A DNA stretch of 64,000 nucleotides, from assembly GCF_003814515.1 (NCBI RefSeq), contig NZ_RKQJ01000001.1, positions 744,001 to 808,000 on the forward strand, given 5' to 3'. The stretch comes from Salinicoccus roseus (lineage in GTDB: Bacteria; Bacillota; Bacilli; Staphylococcales; Salinicoccaceae). The notes under the pieces were generated by a model. The model saw nothing but the letters and a program-made list of their open reading frames with translations, ran no database searches and was not told where the DNA came from. The first letter of the stretch is position 1. Every line of letters begins with the position of its first letter. Shown piece after piece: positions 45,544 to 58,345 of this stretch. Both the position numbers and the translations under genes were made by a program.

Positions 45544-45662
45544 ACGCTTCCAGGCGTCATGGACTAATCCACCAGTTAGGAAATCCCCATGTGGTCACAC
45601 TCCTTGAATGATTTATTTGGATATAATCTATGTTTTTGATTAATCCCTGTTCTAGTGAGGAG

Positions 45663-46253
45663 TCAGGCTTTCGCAGCCTGCTTCTCCTCGTATTCCCTGA
45701 TCTTGTCGTCGAGCAATAATGTCAGTGCGATGTCGTCCCAGCCGTTCAGGAGTTTCTCTTTATGGTAGGACGGAATATCGAACGGGATCTGCTTCGTTCC
45801 GTCCGAAATGGTCTGCTCTTCAAGGTCGACATTAAGATGGAACGTGCCTTCCTTCGCCTGCTCCATCCATTCATCCACCTGGCTTTCATCCGCCTTGATG
45901 AGGATGATGCCGTTCTTGAATGCATTGTTGTAGAATATATCCGCAAAACTTGGTGCAATGATGACCTTGAATCCGAAATCGAGCAGGGCCCAGGGTGCGT
46001 GCTCCCTTGAAGAGCCGCATCCGAAGTTCTCTCCAGCTATGAGGACGGATGCATCCTTATAGCGTGGGCTGTCCAATTCGAAATCCGGTTTCGGATTTCC
46101 ATCATCATCAAACCGCCAGTTGTGGAAGACGAACTGGCCGAAACCTGTCCGTTCCACACGCTTCAGGAATTGTTTGGGTATGATCTGGTCCGTATCCACA
46201 TTGCTGCGGTTGAGCGGAAAGACCTTCCCTTCATGTTCTTTGATCGCTTCCAT
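45663..46253 (-). CDS. leuD: 3-isopropylmalate dehydratase small subunit
   Basis: A 196-aa protein, the swivel domain of isopropylmalate isomerase. Signatures are [33 protein letters not shown] and [12 protein letters not shown]. It pairs with LeuC, whose stop lies 12 nt upstream. AGGAGGGG precedes the ATG. Confidence 0.97.
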   Translation of the reverse strand: MEAIKEHEGKVFPLNRSNVDTDQIIPKQFLKRVERTGFGQFVFHNWRFDDDGNPKPDFELDSPRYKDASVLIAGENFGCGSSREHAPWALLDFGFKVIIAPSFADIFYNNAFKNGIILIKADESQVDEWMEQAKEGTFHLNVDLEEQTISDGTKQIPFDIPSYHKEKLLNGWDDIALTLLLDDKIREYEEKQAAKA

Positions 46254-46264
46254 CTGTTCCCCTC

Positions 46265-47674
46265 CTAACTCGGCACTCCAGCCTGGAATTTTCTTACATC
46301 TGTAAAGTTGCCTTCGATTGCAGCTACGGCTGCCATCTCCGGACTGACGAGGTGTGTGCGTGCACCGCTGCCCTGCCGTCCCTCGAAGTTCCGGTTGGAA
46401 GTGGAGGCACAGCGTCCGCCGGCAGGTACGACATCATCATTCATTGCAAGACACATGCTGCATCCTGATTCACGCCATTCGAAACCGGCTTCCTTGAATA
46501 TTTCATCGATGCCAAGTTCCTCCGCCTGCAGTTTGACACTAAAGGAGCCTGGGACGACAATCGCCCTGACACCATCCTTCACTTTGTGCCCTTTGACGAT
46601 GTTTGCAGCATTCACCAGATCCGGAAGTCTTGAGTTTGTGCAGGAACCGATGAATACGTGATCGACTTCGATGGAAGTGATCGGCTGGTTCTCCTCGAGT
46701 CCCATGTACTCCAGTGCACGGCTGACTTCATCCTTGTTATCGACTGCATCGACCGAAGGGGTCATCCCACTGATCGGAACGACCATGCTCGGGTTAGTGC
46801 CCCATGAAACTTGCGGTTCAACTTCCCGTGCGTCGATTTCAAGCGTTTTATCGTATACTGCGTCTTCGTCTGAAGCAAGTTCGAGCCACTCAGCCGCCTT
46901 GCGGTCGAATGCTTCGCCTTCCGGCACATATTCCCGGCCACGCAGATATTCCACGGTCGTTTCATCCGGGCTGATCAGCCCTGCACGTGCACCGCCTTCA
47001 ATCGACATGTTGCAGACCGTCATCCGGCCTTCCATCGACAGGTTGCGGATTGCATCTCCAGTATATTCGATGACGTGGCCCGTACCGAATTTGACGCCGA
47101 ATTTTGCTATGATGGCAAGGATGAGGTCCTTTGCCGTCACGCCGGCCGGCAGGTCACCATTGACTTTGACGTTCATCGTCTTTGGACGGCTCTGCATCAA
47201 AGTCTGGGTAGCCAATACATGTTCCACTTCACTTGTACCGATGCCGAAGGCAAGGGCACCGAAGGCACCGTGGGTGGATGTATGGCTGTCCCCGCAGACG
47301 ATCGTCTTGCCCGGCTGGGTCAGGCCAAGCTGAGGCCCGATGACATGCACGATGCCCTGGTCCGGGTGGAACATATCGGCAAGCTTGATGCCGAACTCCT
47401 CACAGTTCCTCCTCAAAGTTTCCATCTGGGTCTTGGAGATTTCATCTTTGACGGTTTCCCTGTTCTTTGTCGGAACATTATGGTCCATCGTGGCATATGT
47501 CAGATCCGGACGACGCACTTTCCTGTTTTTGAGCCTGAGTCCTTCAAACGCCTGCGGAGAAGTCACTTCATGCACCAGATGCTGATCGATATAGATCAGG
47601 TCCGGCTTCTCCTCCTGGCTGTGGACAACATGAGTTTCCCAGATTTTTTCAATTACTGTTTTTCCTTTTCCCAT
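46265..47674 (-). CDS. leuC: 3-isopropylmalate dehydratase large subunit
   Basis: A 469-aa aconitase-family enzyme. The [4Fe-4S] cysteines are in FIGSCTNSR and [10 protein letters not shown]. Other family motifs are [29 protein letters not shown], split here into readable parts: [10 protein letters not shown] and [13 protein letters not shown]. The ATG at 47674 is 8 nt after AAGGTG; a GTG three codons earlier is possible. Confidence 0.97.
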   Translation of the reverse strand: MGKGKTVIEKIWETHVVHSQEEKPDLIYIDQHLVHEVTSPQAFEGLRLKNRKVRRPDLTYATMDHNVPTKNRETVKDEISKTQMETLRRNCEEFGIKLADMFHPDQGIVHVIGPQLGLTQPGKTIVCGDSHTSTHGAFGALAFGIGTSEVEHVLATQTLMQSRPKTMNVKVNGDLPAGVTAKDLILAIIAKFGVKFGTGHVIEYTGDAIRNLSMEGRMTVCNMSIEGGARAGLISPDETTVEYLRGREYVPEGEAFDRKAAEWLELASDEDAVYDKTLEIDAREVEPQVSWGTNPSMVVPISGMTPSVDAVDNKDEVSRALEYMGLEENQPITSIEVDHVFIGSCTNSRLPDLVNAANIVKGHKVKDGVRAIVVPGSFSVKLQAEELGIDEIFKEAGFEWRESGCSMCLAMNDDVVPAGGRCASTSNRNFEGRQGSGARTHLVSPEMAAVAAIEGNFTDVRKFQAGVPS

Positions 47675-47692
47675 ATCCGACACACCTTTTCC

Positions 47693-48799
47693 TTACATAT
47701 AAGAACTGCAGATTGCATTAGAAATACTTTTCGTGGATAGATTCTCGACGATCCGCTTGATCATTTCATCTGTACCGACGACCTTGCCGCCCTGCACATC
47801 CAGATCGCGTGTATGATATCCGTCTTCGAGGCATTCCTTGACAGCCCGCTCTATCTCCGCCGCTTCCTCTTCCATGCCGAATGAATACTTGAGCATCATT
47901 GCAGTGGAGAGAATCATGCCAAGTGGATTGACGACCCCTTCACCGGCAATGTCCGGCGCTGATCCATGGACCGGTTCGTAGAGGCCGACACCATCTGTCC
48001 GCAGGCTCGCTGAAGGGAGCATTCCAAGGGAACCGGTGAGTACGGAAGCCTCATCGCTGAGTATGTCGCCAAAGAGGTTTTCCGTGACGATGACATCAAA
48101 CTGCTTCGGGTTCGTAATCAGTTTCATCGCTGCAGAATCGACGAGCTGGTGTTCCACCGTCACATCCGGGTAGTCCTTCGCCTTCTCCTCAACGACCTCC
48201 CTCCACATCCGGCTCGACTCGAGCACATTCGCCTTGTCGACGGATGTCAGTTTGCCGCTCCTCATTTGCGCCGCTTCGAAACCTTTCTCTACAATCCGTT
48301 CGATCTCCTTGCGGGTGTAGCGGAGTGTATCGACCACTTCTTCACCGTCAGCGCTGCGTCCGCTCGGCTTCCCGAAATAGAGGCCGCCGGTCAGTTCACG
48401 GACGATGAGTATATCGCAGCCATCGACAAGCTCCGTTTTGAGTGGAGAGGCATGGACAAGTGGTCCGAATCCTTGCACCGGACGCAGGTTTGCGAAAAGT
48501 CCAAGGGACTTGCGGATGCCGAGCAGACCTTTTTCAGGCCGTTTGCCGGCAGGCATGCCGTCCCACTTCGGACCGCCCACAGCCCCAAGGAGTATCGCGT
48601 CGGCATTTTCGCATGCTTTCACCGTCTGTTCCGGTAAAGGCGTATCATATCGATCGATGGCATCTCCACCGATTGCATGCTCATGGACAATGAACTCATG
48701 GTTGTATTCGCCTGCTATGGTATTCAGTACTGCTTTTGCACCTTCCATGATTTCCCGACCGACTCCGTCACCCGGCAATAGGATCACTTGTTTTCTCAT
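47693..48799 (-). CDS. leuB: 3-isopropylmalate dehydrogenase
   Basis: A 368-aa NAD-dependent beta-decarboxylating dehydrogenase. Signatures are LLPGDGVGREIM, the substrate helix arginines in FANLRPV and VRELTGGLYFG, and the NAD loop HGSAPDIAGEGVVNPLGMIL, of which HGSAPDIAG is diagnostic. The ATG at 48799 follows GGAGGGG. The C-terminus (SISNAICSSYM) is slightly longer than usual. Confidence 0.97.
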   Translation of the reverse strand: MRKQVILLPGDGVGREIMEGAKAVLNTIAGEYNHEFIVHEHAIGGDAIDRYDTPLPEQTVKACENADAILLGAVGGPKWDGMPAGKRPEKGLLGIRKSLGLFANLRPVQGFGPLVHASPLKTELVDGCDILIVRELTGGLYFGKPSGRSADGEEVVDTLRYTRKEIERIVEKGFEAAQMRSGKLTSVDKANVLESSRMWREVVEEKAKDYPDVTVEHQLVDSAAMKLITNPKQFDVIVTENLFGDILSDEASVLTGSLGMLPSASLRTDGVGLYEPVHGSAPDIAGEGVVNPLGMILSTAMMLKYSFGMEEEAAEIERAVKECLEDGYHTRDLDVQGGKVVGTDEMIKRIVENLSTKSISNAICSSYM

Positions 48800-48820
48800 T
48801 TTAAACCCCTCCATCTCGCT

Positions 48821-51944
<3,124 letters not shown>

Positions 51945-51957
<13 letters not shown>

Positions 51958-53678
51958 TGTTTCACCCCTATCATTTCATGGTTTCCCTTGCCCGGAGCAA
52001 CCATCGGGTATACTTTGTCGAGCTTCTGTACTCTGGCATCCACAAGCACCGGGCCGTCATGCTGGAAGACTTCCTTGATTACGGAAGGTACATCGGTCTC
52101 CTTTGAAACCCGGATGCCCTTGACTCCAAAGCCTTCAGCAAGCTTGATGAAGTCCGGATTCTCGGTCATCAGGGAGGCGGAGTAGCGTTCCTCATAGAAA
52201 CTTTCCTGCCACTGCCTCACCATGCCGAGCGCTTCGTTGTTGACGATGATGACTTTGATCGGCAGGTTGTGCTGCTTGATGACCGCCATCTCCTGCATTG
52301 TCATCTGGAAGCCGCCGTCTCCGACGATGGCCACCACCGTCTCTTCCGGACGGCCGAGCTGGGCTCCGATGGCTGCCGGAAGGCCGAAGCCCATCGTGCC
52401 GAGTCCACCGGATGTCACCCATTTATGCGGTGAATTGAACTGGTAGAACTGTGCTGCCCACATCTGGTGCTGGCCGACGTCCGTAGCAACGATCGCATGG
52501 CCGTCCGTTTCACGGTGGACCGATTCGATCAGCCACTGGGGTGAGATCAGGTCATCGGAACGTTCGAACCAGAATGGGTATTCCTTCTTATTGTTCATCG
52601 TCTCCTCGCTCCAGCGGGAGTGATCGGTGCATTCGATGTCGATATCGAGCAGTGCATTCAACGCTTCCTTTGCATCCCCGACGACCGGAATTTTCGTTTC
52701 GATGTTCTTTCCGATTTCAGCCGGATCGATATCGATGTGTGCGACTGTCGCTTCAGGCGCAAAATGCTGGATGGCACCCGTCAGCCGATCATCGAACCGT
52801 GCACCGATGTTGATCAGAAGGTCCGCTTCGTAGAGGGCCATGTTCGCACTGTAGGAACCATGCATCCCGGCCATTCCAAGTGCCTGTTCATGATTGCCCG
52901 GGAAGCTGCCGAGTCCAAGCAGGGTCGTTGTGACCGGAAGCTCGAACCTTTCCGCGAAAGCCTTGAGCTCAACTGAAGCATCTGCAAAATGGACACCAGC
53001 GCCGGCAAGAAGTACCGGTTTCTTCGCCTGTGCAAGTGCTTCAGCAAGCCTTCTGATCTGCAGCGGGTTCGGCTTGATCGTCGGCTGGTACCCTGGGAGA
53101 TGGAAGGATGTATCGAATGTCTTATCCGTGATCTCCTGGGCGATGTTCTTCGGAATGTCGACGACCACCGGCCCCGGACGGCCCGTCGTAGCGATGTGGA
53201 ACGCTTCCTTCGTTATCCTTGGAAGATCCTTGATGTCCGTAACCTGATAATTATGCTTTGTTATCGGAGTTGTCAGGCCGATTACATCCGCTTCCTGGAA
53301 AGCATCGGAACCGATGACTGCTGTGGATACCTGGCCGGTGAAGATGACGACCGGCAGTGAATCCATCATTGCATCAGTGATGCCCGTAATCAGGTTGGTT
53401 GCACCCGGTCCTGAAGTGGCAATGACGACACCCGGTTTGCCCGTCACCCTTGCGTAGCCTTCCGCAGCATGGATGAGACCCTGTTCGTGTCTGCATAGTA
53501 TATGCTGAAACGGTGCTTCCGCCCGGTATAGTGCATCGTAGATCGGCAGCACGGCACCGCCAGGGTAGCCGAATACTGTTTCAACATTCTCTTCAACAAG
53601 TGACTGGACGAAAAGGTCAGCCCCAGTTCGCAGTTTCTGTTCAACTGGTTGTGTGTGCGTTTCAGTTTGTGTTTTCAT
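51945..53678 (-). CDS. ilvB: acetolactate synthase catalytic subunit
   Basis: A 577-aa ThDP-dependent enzyme. The N-terminal active-site glutamate region is [16 protein letters not shown] then [15 protein letters not shown]. The C-terminal ThDP/Mg motif runs from GDGGFQM to NN ([11 protein letters not shown]). It makes acetolactate (Val/Leu) and acetohydroxybutyrate (Ile). I prefer the ATG at 53678, 9 nt after AGGAGG; a GTG two codons earlier is only 3 nt away. A T-box leader precedes it. Confidence 0.97.
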
Positions 53679-53734
53679 TACCACTTACCTCCTTATGGAT
53701 CTTGAGCAAGATACACTTCATTTACTTTTTGTTA

Positions 53735-53806
53735 TAAAAAAATAGCCCTTTCTTCCCACGTTCTGCTCCCAGTCGGACTGCGAGCATGTCATGGGGCGAA
53801 AAGAGC
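53735..53806 (-). terminator. conditional terminator of the ilvB T-box
   Basis: AAATAGCtCTTT pairs with AAAGgGCTATTT across a long arm, ending in seven Ts on the minus strand just after the T-box. Confidence 0.75.
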
Positions 53807-54060
53807 TATTTCACGGTACCACCCAGTTTTACATCCTTCTCACGAAGAATGCCTTATGGACTTGTAGAAAGTCCGTTTTGGTAACGGGTGGCATGCACCC
53901 GGCCGAGCCTACTCAACTTTTCAGTCCGGCACTCAGGGTCGAGATAGAAGAAAGTGTCGATCCCGGTTTCCAGCACCCCGGGTCTCTGGTAATCGACTTG
54001 CCTTTCCTCTACGTTCCCATCGTCGTTTTTCATGGATTTATATTTATCTGACATTTCTGA
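53735..54060 (-). promoter_or_regulatory. T-box riboswitch leader of ilvB-leu operon, likely Leu-specific
   Basis: The 606-bp gap between ilvD and ilvB carries the T-box TGGGTGGTACCGTG (53812-53825, minus strand), with a terminator 3' to it. In the Stem I region a CUC triplet followed by G (53941-53943) is the best specifier candidate, giving leucine. An AUC overlaps it by one base, so Ile cannot be excluded. Nothing protein-coding is seen in the gap. Confidence 0.9.
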
Positions 54061-54139
54061 TATGTGATATTGAAAGTAATCTTATAACGTTTGGAGGAAG
54101 AAATCAACCACCTGTCGGGAAATAATTTTAAATTATCAA

Positions 54140-54154
54140 ACATTTCAGAAAATG
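54140..54154. promoter_or_regulatory. CodY-like box upstream of ilvB
   Basis: ACATTTCAGAAAATG matches 12 of 15 positions of the CodY consensus (AATTTTCWGAAAATT) and is itself palindromic. CodY represses ilv-leu genes in bacilli and staphylococci. Confidence 0.65.
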
Positions 54155-54166
54155 TAACCGTTTACA
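54153..54166. promoter_or_regulatory. CcpA cre site upstream of ilvB
   Basis: TGTAACCGTTTACA fits the Gram-positive cre consensus (TGWAANCGNTNWCA) at every defined position and overlaps the CodY-like box by two bases. Confidence 0.75.
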
Positions 54167-54244
54167 ATGCCTACATGACAGTATTCCACGAATTTAAATA
54201 TTTTTTCTGATTTTTTGTATTTCAGCATTCATATCAGTTCCGAA

Positions 54245-54283
54245 TAAAAAAATGCACGGCATGGATATGCCGTGCATGTCTAC
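54245..54283 (-). terminator. terminator after ilvD
   Basis: GCACGGCATA..TATGCCGTGC-type perfect stem (ATGCACGGCAT and complement), followed on the minus strand by seven Ts. It ends ilvD transcription before the ilvB promoter region. Confidence 0.85.
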
Positions 54284-54284
54284 T

Positions 54285-55988
54285 CTATTTGGTCAGGTAA
54301 TCCGTCACTGCACCTTCGGAGGAGCATGTGACATTATGTGCATATTTGCCGAGCACACCTTTTCTGTAGAGCGGTGGCGCTTCCCACTCGCTGCGGCGTC
54401 TGTCCATCTCTTCCTCCGATACTTCACAGGAAATCTCCTTCTTGGTGGAATCGATCGTCACCATGTCACCCTCCTTGAGGAAAGCGATTGGCCCCCCGCT
54501 TTGTGCTTCGGGCGAGATATGTCCGACGACAAGTCCATGCGTTCCGCCTGAGAAACGGCCATCCGTGAGCAGTGCAACCTTCTCACCGAGGCCCTTGCCG
54601 ACAAGAAGGCTCGAAATGGAGAGCATTTCCGGCATACCCGGTCCGCCCTTCGGTCCGACATAGCGGATCACGAGGACATCCCCCTCATTGATCTCGTTGG
54701 CCAGTACGGCATCGGATGCTTCCTTCTCATTGTCGAATACTCTGGCTGGTCCCACGTGACGGGCGACCTTCACACCTGAAACTTTCGCCACTGCGCCTGT
54801 CGGTGACAGGTTTCCTTTCAGGACGATGAGTGGACCATCTGCACGTTTCGGGTTGTCGAATGGCATGATCACATCCTGACCTTCCACAAGGTCATCCACT
54901 TCTTCAAGGTTTTCTGCTACCGTCTTGCCCGTCACCGTCATGCAGTCTCCATGCAGGTAACCTTCCCTGTGCAGCATCTTCATGACACCCTGGACACCGC
55001 CGGCTTTATAGAGGTCCTGCATGACATAGCGCCCGCTTGGCTTAAGGTCGGCCAGATGCGGCACCTTCTCCTGGATGCGGTTGAAGTCGTCGATGGTGAG
55101 ATCCACTTCAGCCGCGTGCGCGATGGCAAGGAGGTGCAGGATGGCGTTCGTCGATCCGCCCAGCGCCATGACGACAGTGATCGCATTTTCAAATGCCTTC
55201 TCCGTCATAATGTCCTTCGGATAGATGCCCTCCTCGAGCAGTTTGTAGACAGCTTCGCCTGCAGCTTTGACGTCTTCCGCCTTCTCCTTCGATTCAGCCG
55301 GGTTGGATGCACTGCCGGGCAGGCTCAGTCCGAGCGCCTCCATCGCCGATGCCATGGTGTTCGCAGTATACATGCCGCCGCATGCTCCTGCGCCAGGACA
55401 TGCATTGCATTCGATCTGATTCAGTTCCTTCTCATCGATCTCTCCGGCATTCAGTTTGCCGACGCCTTCAAACACGCTGACAAGGTCGATGTCACGACCT
55501 CTGTGCTGTCCGGGTGCAATGGTGCCGCCATAGACGAATACTGCCGGAACTTCTGCATTCGCAATTGCGATGGCACAGCCCGGGATGTTCTTGTCACATG
55601 CACCGATCGCTACAAGTCCATCCAGGTTCTCGGCCCCTACGACCGTTTCGATGGAGTCTGCGATGAGGTCGCGTGACGGCAGGGAATAGCGCATGCCCTG
55701 TGTACCCATGGAGATCCCGTCGGATACTGTGATCGTATTGAACTGGAGCGGCACGCCGCCCGCTTCCCTCGCTCCAGCCTTCGCTTCCAGAGCAAGGTCG
55801 TTCAGGTGGATGTTGCATGGCGTCACCTCAGCCCAAGTGCTGGCGATGCCGATCTGCGGCTTTGTGAAACTTTCATCCGTCAGTCCGACCGCACGGAGCA
55901 TTGCCCTGTTCGGTGCCTTTACATCACTTTCCGTATATACTTTACTCTTGATCCTTAAATCTTTTTCAGTTTTTCCTTCTGTTGACAT
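54285..55988 (-). CDS. ilvD: dihydroxyacid dehydratase
   Basis: A 567-aa iron-sulfur dehydratase acting on dihydroxyisovalerate and dihydroxymethylvalerate. Cluster cysteines are in ACDKNIPGC and [13 protein letters not shown], with [15 protein letters not shown] and the C-terminal [11 protein letters not shown]-like [16 protein letters not shown]. It is not in the T-box transcript: a terminator follows it. It lies 30 nt downstream of a BASS transporter gene and probably shares its promoter. Confidence 0.97.
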   Translation of the reverse strand: MSTEGKTEKDLRIKSKVYTESDVKAPNRAMLRAVGLTDESFTKPQIGIASTWAEVTPCNIHLNDLALEAKAGAREAGGVPLQFNTITVSDGISMGTQGMRYSLPSRDLIADSIETVVGAENLDGLVAIGACDKNIPGCAIAIANAEVPAVFVYGGTIAPGQHRGRDIDLVSVFEGVGKLNAGEIDEKELNQIECNACPGAGACGGMYTANTMASAMEALGLSLPGSASNPAESKEKAEDVKAAGEAVYKLLEEGIYPKDIMTEKAFENAITVVMALGGSTNAILHLLAIAHAAEVDLTIDDFNRIQEKVPHLADLKPSGRYVMQDLYKAGGVQGVMKMLHREGYLHGDCMTVTGKTVAENLEEVDDLVEGQDVIMPFDNPKRADGPLIVLKGNLSPTGAVAKVSGVKVARHVGPARVFDNEKEASDAVLANEINEGDVLVIRYVGPKGGPGMPEMLSISSLLVGKGLGEKVALLTDGRFSGGTHGLVVGHISPEAQSGGPIAFLKEGDMVTIDSTKKEISCEVSEEEMDRRRSEWEAPPLYRKGVLGKYAHNVTCSSEGAVTDYLTK

Positions 55989-56018
55989 TTAAAAACCACC
56001 CTTCATGATTATGACCCA

Positions 56019-56990
56019 TTATACACGTACTTCTTCATTTTTGACCGTTTCCGCTTCTTTTTCGTTTCCCCGATATTTGCTCATCCACGTAGCAGCCATG
56101 GATCCGGAAATATTATGCCATACGCTGAAGAGTGCAGCAGGCACGGCTGAGAGCGGAGAAAAGTGCGCTGCAGACAATGCTGCTGCAAGCCCTGAATTCT
56201 GCATTCCGACTTCGATTGATACCGTCTTCTGGTCGGCAAGGTCGAACTTGAGCACTTTGGCCAGACCGAACCCGACGAGGTAACCGAGCACATTGTGCAG
56301 TATGACCACACCGAATATCAGCAGGCCGGACTGCATGATCGCTTCCGTATTGTTTGAGACGACCGCTGCGACAACGCCGACGATGCCCACTACTGAGATG
56401 AGCGGCAGTATGGAGATGCCTTTCTCAACATGGTCACCGAGCAGCATGCGCACAGCCAGACCAAGCGCAATCGGAACCAGGACGATCTGTATGATCGAGA
56501 TGAAGAGGTCCATGAAAGAGACCGGCAGCCACGCACTTGCAAGCAGCAGGGTAAGCGCAGGCGTCAGAATTGGAGCCAGGACCGTCGAAACCGCTGTTGC
56601 GGTTACGGACAGTGCCGTATTACCTTTTGCCAGGAAAGTCATGACGTTTGATGACGTCCCTCCTGGTGTGCACCCGACCAGGATGACACCGACCGCAATT
56701 TCAGGCGGCAGCTGGAACAGTACGACCAGCCCGAGTGCCAGAAGCGGCATGATGGTGTACTGTGACAGCACTACGATGAATACCGTCTTCGGTGCTTTCA
56801 GTACCCTTTTGAAGTCCGTAAGCTTGAGCGTCAGGCCCATGCCGAACATGATGATGCCGAGGAGCAGGTTTATGTATGGTGCAATCCATGTAAATCCTCC
56901 CGGGAGTACAAATGACAGGATCGCAAAAATGATGACCCATATGCCGAACGTACTTCCGATGAATTGACTCAGCCTTGCCAAAGCATTCAT
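56019..56990 (-). CDS. BASS-family (bile acid:sodium symporter-like) transporter
   Basis: A 323-aa membrane protein with about nine to ten helices, of the BASS/SBF family. Family motifs are GCTPGGTSSNVMTFLAKGN (the crossover Na+-site region) and MQNSGLAAAL. Relatives carry pyruvate, 2-oxo acids, ketopantoate or bile salts with Na+. Being immediately upstream of ilvD, and sharing CodY/cre-type control, it may move a 2-oxo acid or related branched-chain intermediate; that substrate is inference. AAGGAGGG precedes the ATG. Confidence 0.88.
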   Translation of the reverse strand: MNALARLSQFIGSTFGIWVIIFAILSFVLPGGFTWIAPYINLLLGIIMFGMGLTLKLTDFKRVLKAPKTVFIVVLSQYTIMPLLALGLVVLFQLPPEIAVGVILVGCTPGGTSSNVMTFLAKGNTALSVTATAVSTVLAPILTPALTLLLASAWLPVSFMDLFISIIQIVLVPIALGLAVRMLLGDHVEKGISILPLISVVGIVGVVAAVVSNNTEAIMQSGLLIFGVVILHNVLGYLVGFGLAKVLKFDLADQKTVSIEVGMQNSGLAAALSAAHFSPLSAVPAALFSVWHNISGSMAATWMSKYRGNEKEAETVKNEEVRV

Positions 56991-57077
56991 TGAATATTCC
57001 CTCCTTATTGGATAAAGCTTGAAACTATAGAAAGTATCTTAACAGATAAAGATGTAATATCCTAGAGGTTTTATTAA

Positions 57078-57092
57078 AATTTTTAGAATCTT
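57078..57092. promoter_or_regulatory. CodY-like box upstream of the BASS-ilvD pair
   Basis: AATTTTTAGAATCTT matches 12 of 15 positions of the CodY consensus. It lies about 90 bp before the BASS start. Confidence 0.55.
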
Positions 57093-57141
57093 TGAAATTA
57101 TATTTTTACCTTATAATGCTGCATCCATTGATGCATTTGAA

Positions 57142-57155
57142 TGAAAACGATTACA
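57142..57155. promoter_or_regulatory. CcpA cre site upstream of the BASS-ilvD pair
   Basis: TGAAAACGATTACA fits the cre consensus at every defined position, about 150 bp before the BASS start. Its distance from the promoter would suit activation more than roadblock repression. Confidence 0.7.
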
Positions 57156-57169
57156 CTTTTTGACACGAA

Positions 57170-57199
57170 ACAGCCCCCGGCTTTTTGAGCCGGGGGCAT
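57170..57199 (-). terminator. hairpin after the charged-tail membrane protein gene
   Basis: A 9-bp all-GC stem GCCCCCGGC and complement. The T-run on the minus strand is short (TGTTTC), so termination may be partial. Confidence 0.65.
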
Positions 57200-57214
57200 A
57201 TATTCTTCATTCAA

Positions 57215-58282
57215 TTACAGGGTGTCATTGTTGCGGCGGTTGACATTGTCCCTGCGTTCCCTTGTTGCGCCGTAATCATAATCCTCTCCACGACGGTCAG
57301 CGAGATCGCCGCCTCGTGTGTTACTGTCGACATCGTCCCTTTCGGCTCCGATGCCGCCACGGCGCGCATACTCTTCTTCTGTGACCGGTTCAGTCGTCTC
57401 CTGGGAATCGATGTTGTGGTCGACGTAACGGTCGTCCTCCCGTCCAACATACTCGCCTTTACTGTCTGACTGCGAGTCGCTGGCGACGACACCGGAACGG
57501 CCGTCCCTGCCATAATCATCGAGGCTTCGGAATGTACGTGTCTGTTCAAGATCATCATCACCGGTACGCTCCCGCTCATCTATTTCGTCTGCGTAGCGCT
57601 GTTTTTGACGATCATCTTCATACCTTCTGACGGGATCGTCTCCACGGCGGTTCACCTGATTGTCTTCCAGGTCCCTCTCCATGTCGCGGCGTCGATCATA
57701 TGCTCCATCGTCATCTGATGCCCTGCGCCTGTCATCCTGCACTCCGTCTTTTCTACGCGCATCTGTATCCCTTCTGCCTTCAAGTGGTTCCATATCGTCA
57801 TCATGGGTGATGACACGATCTTTTCTGACGAACAGAAGGATCGCTGCAATGACGAAGAACAGTGGAATCAGTCCAGTAATGACAAATGCGATCATCGGAG
57901 CAGTCAGGATTCCTGCAATGAGCAGAAGGAATCCGGCGAGTATTCTGCGGCGCATCGTCAGCAGGCCAAAGAGGCCGAGGATCAATGGAATGGCGAGGTA
58001 AAGCGCCACAATCCAGACGTTATTCAGCCACCCGACGACCATGTTCGCAACTTCTCCAGGTGCTGCCCCAAGATCCTGACCCTGCTGGGCGATATTCTGG
58101 AATTCCGTCTCGAGCTGCTGCCTTACATTATCTACAAATGCAGCGTCATTCATGGTGACGAGTGAAAAGAATAGAATTAGTGCAGTAATCGCGAGCAGGC
58201 CGAGCCAGGCCAGCCATCCGAAAATCTTTTCAGCAATCCGGCTGACAGGTTCTACTGTTTGTGTGTAATTTTTTCTAGCCAT
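57215..58282 (-). CDS. membrane protein with a long Arg/Asp-rich tail (DUF4064-like)
   Basis: A 355-aa protein in two parts. Residues ~1-160 hold four membrane helices (about 22-44, 90-106, 113-128, 132-152), with an extracellular acidic loop; the layout resembles DUF4064 proteins of staphylococci, a tentative match. Residues ~165-355 are a cytoplasmic tail almost devoid of hydrophobics, packed with R, D, E, N and Q (RRKDGVQDDRRRASDDD), predicted disordered. No function is assigned. GGGAGG precedes the ATG, and a promoter with sigma-B character lies upstream. Confidence 0.75.
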   Translation of the reverse strand: MARKNYTQTVEPVSRIAEKIFGWLAWLGLLAITALILFFSLVTMNDAAFVDNVRQQLETEFQNIAQQGQDLGAAPGEVANMVVGWLNNVWIVALYLAIPLILGLFGLLTMRRRILAGFLLLIAGILTAPMIAFVITGLIPLFFVIAAILLFVRKDRVITHDDDMEPLEGRRDTDARRKDGVQDDRRRASDDDGAYDRRRDMERDLEDNQVNRRGDDPVRRYEDDRQKQRYADEIDERERTGDDDLEQTRTFRSLDDYGRDGRSGVVASDSQSDSKGEYVGREDDRYVDHNIDSQETTEPVTEEEYARRGGIGAERDDVDSNTRGGDLADRRGEDYDYGATRERRDNVNRRNNDTL

Positions 58283-58315
58283 GTTAACCTCCCAGATATT
58301 ATGTCTTCATTTTGA

Positions 58316-58345
58316 ATAATACCCTACCGTCGATATTTTAATCAA
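58316..58345 (-). promoter_or_regulatory. promoter of the charged-tail gene: sigma-B and/or sigma-A
   Basis: On the minus strand GATTAA (58338-58343), 13-nt gap, GGGTAT (58319-58324) fits the staphylococcal sigma-B form GWTTAA-N12-15-GGGWWT. An overlapping sigma-A reading is TTGATT (58340-58345), 18-nt gap, TATTAT (58316-58321). Confidence 0.55.

Noticed and set aside
45369-45560. 63-codon minus-strand ORF overlapping ilvA
   Set aside because: A different frame of the ilvA 5' region with no ribosome site of its own.
45578-45590. ATG GGG ATT TCC TAA as a leader peptide for ilvA
   Set aside because: Although it has a good ribosome site, four codons are too few, no attenuator hairpin follows, and the codons after it read as an enzyme N-terminus in the next frame. 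A displaced frame is simpler.
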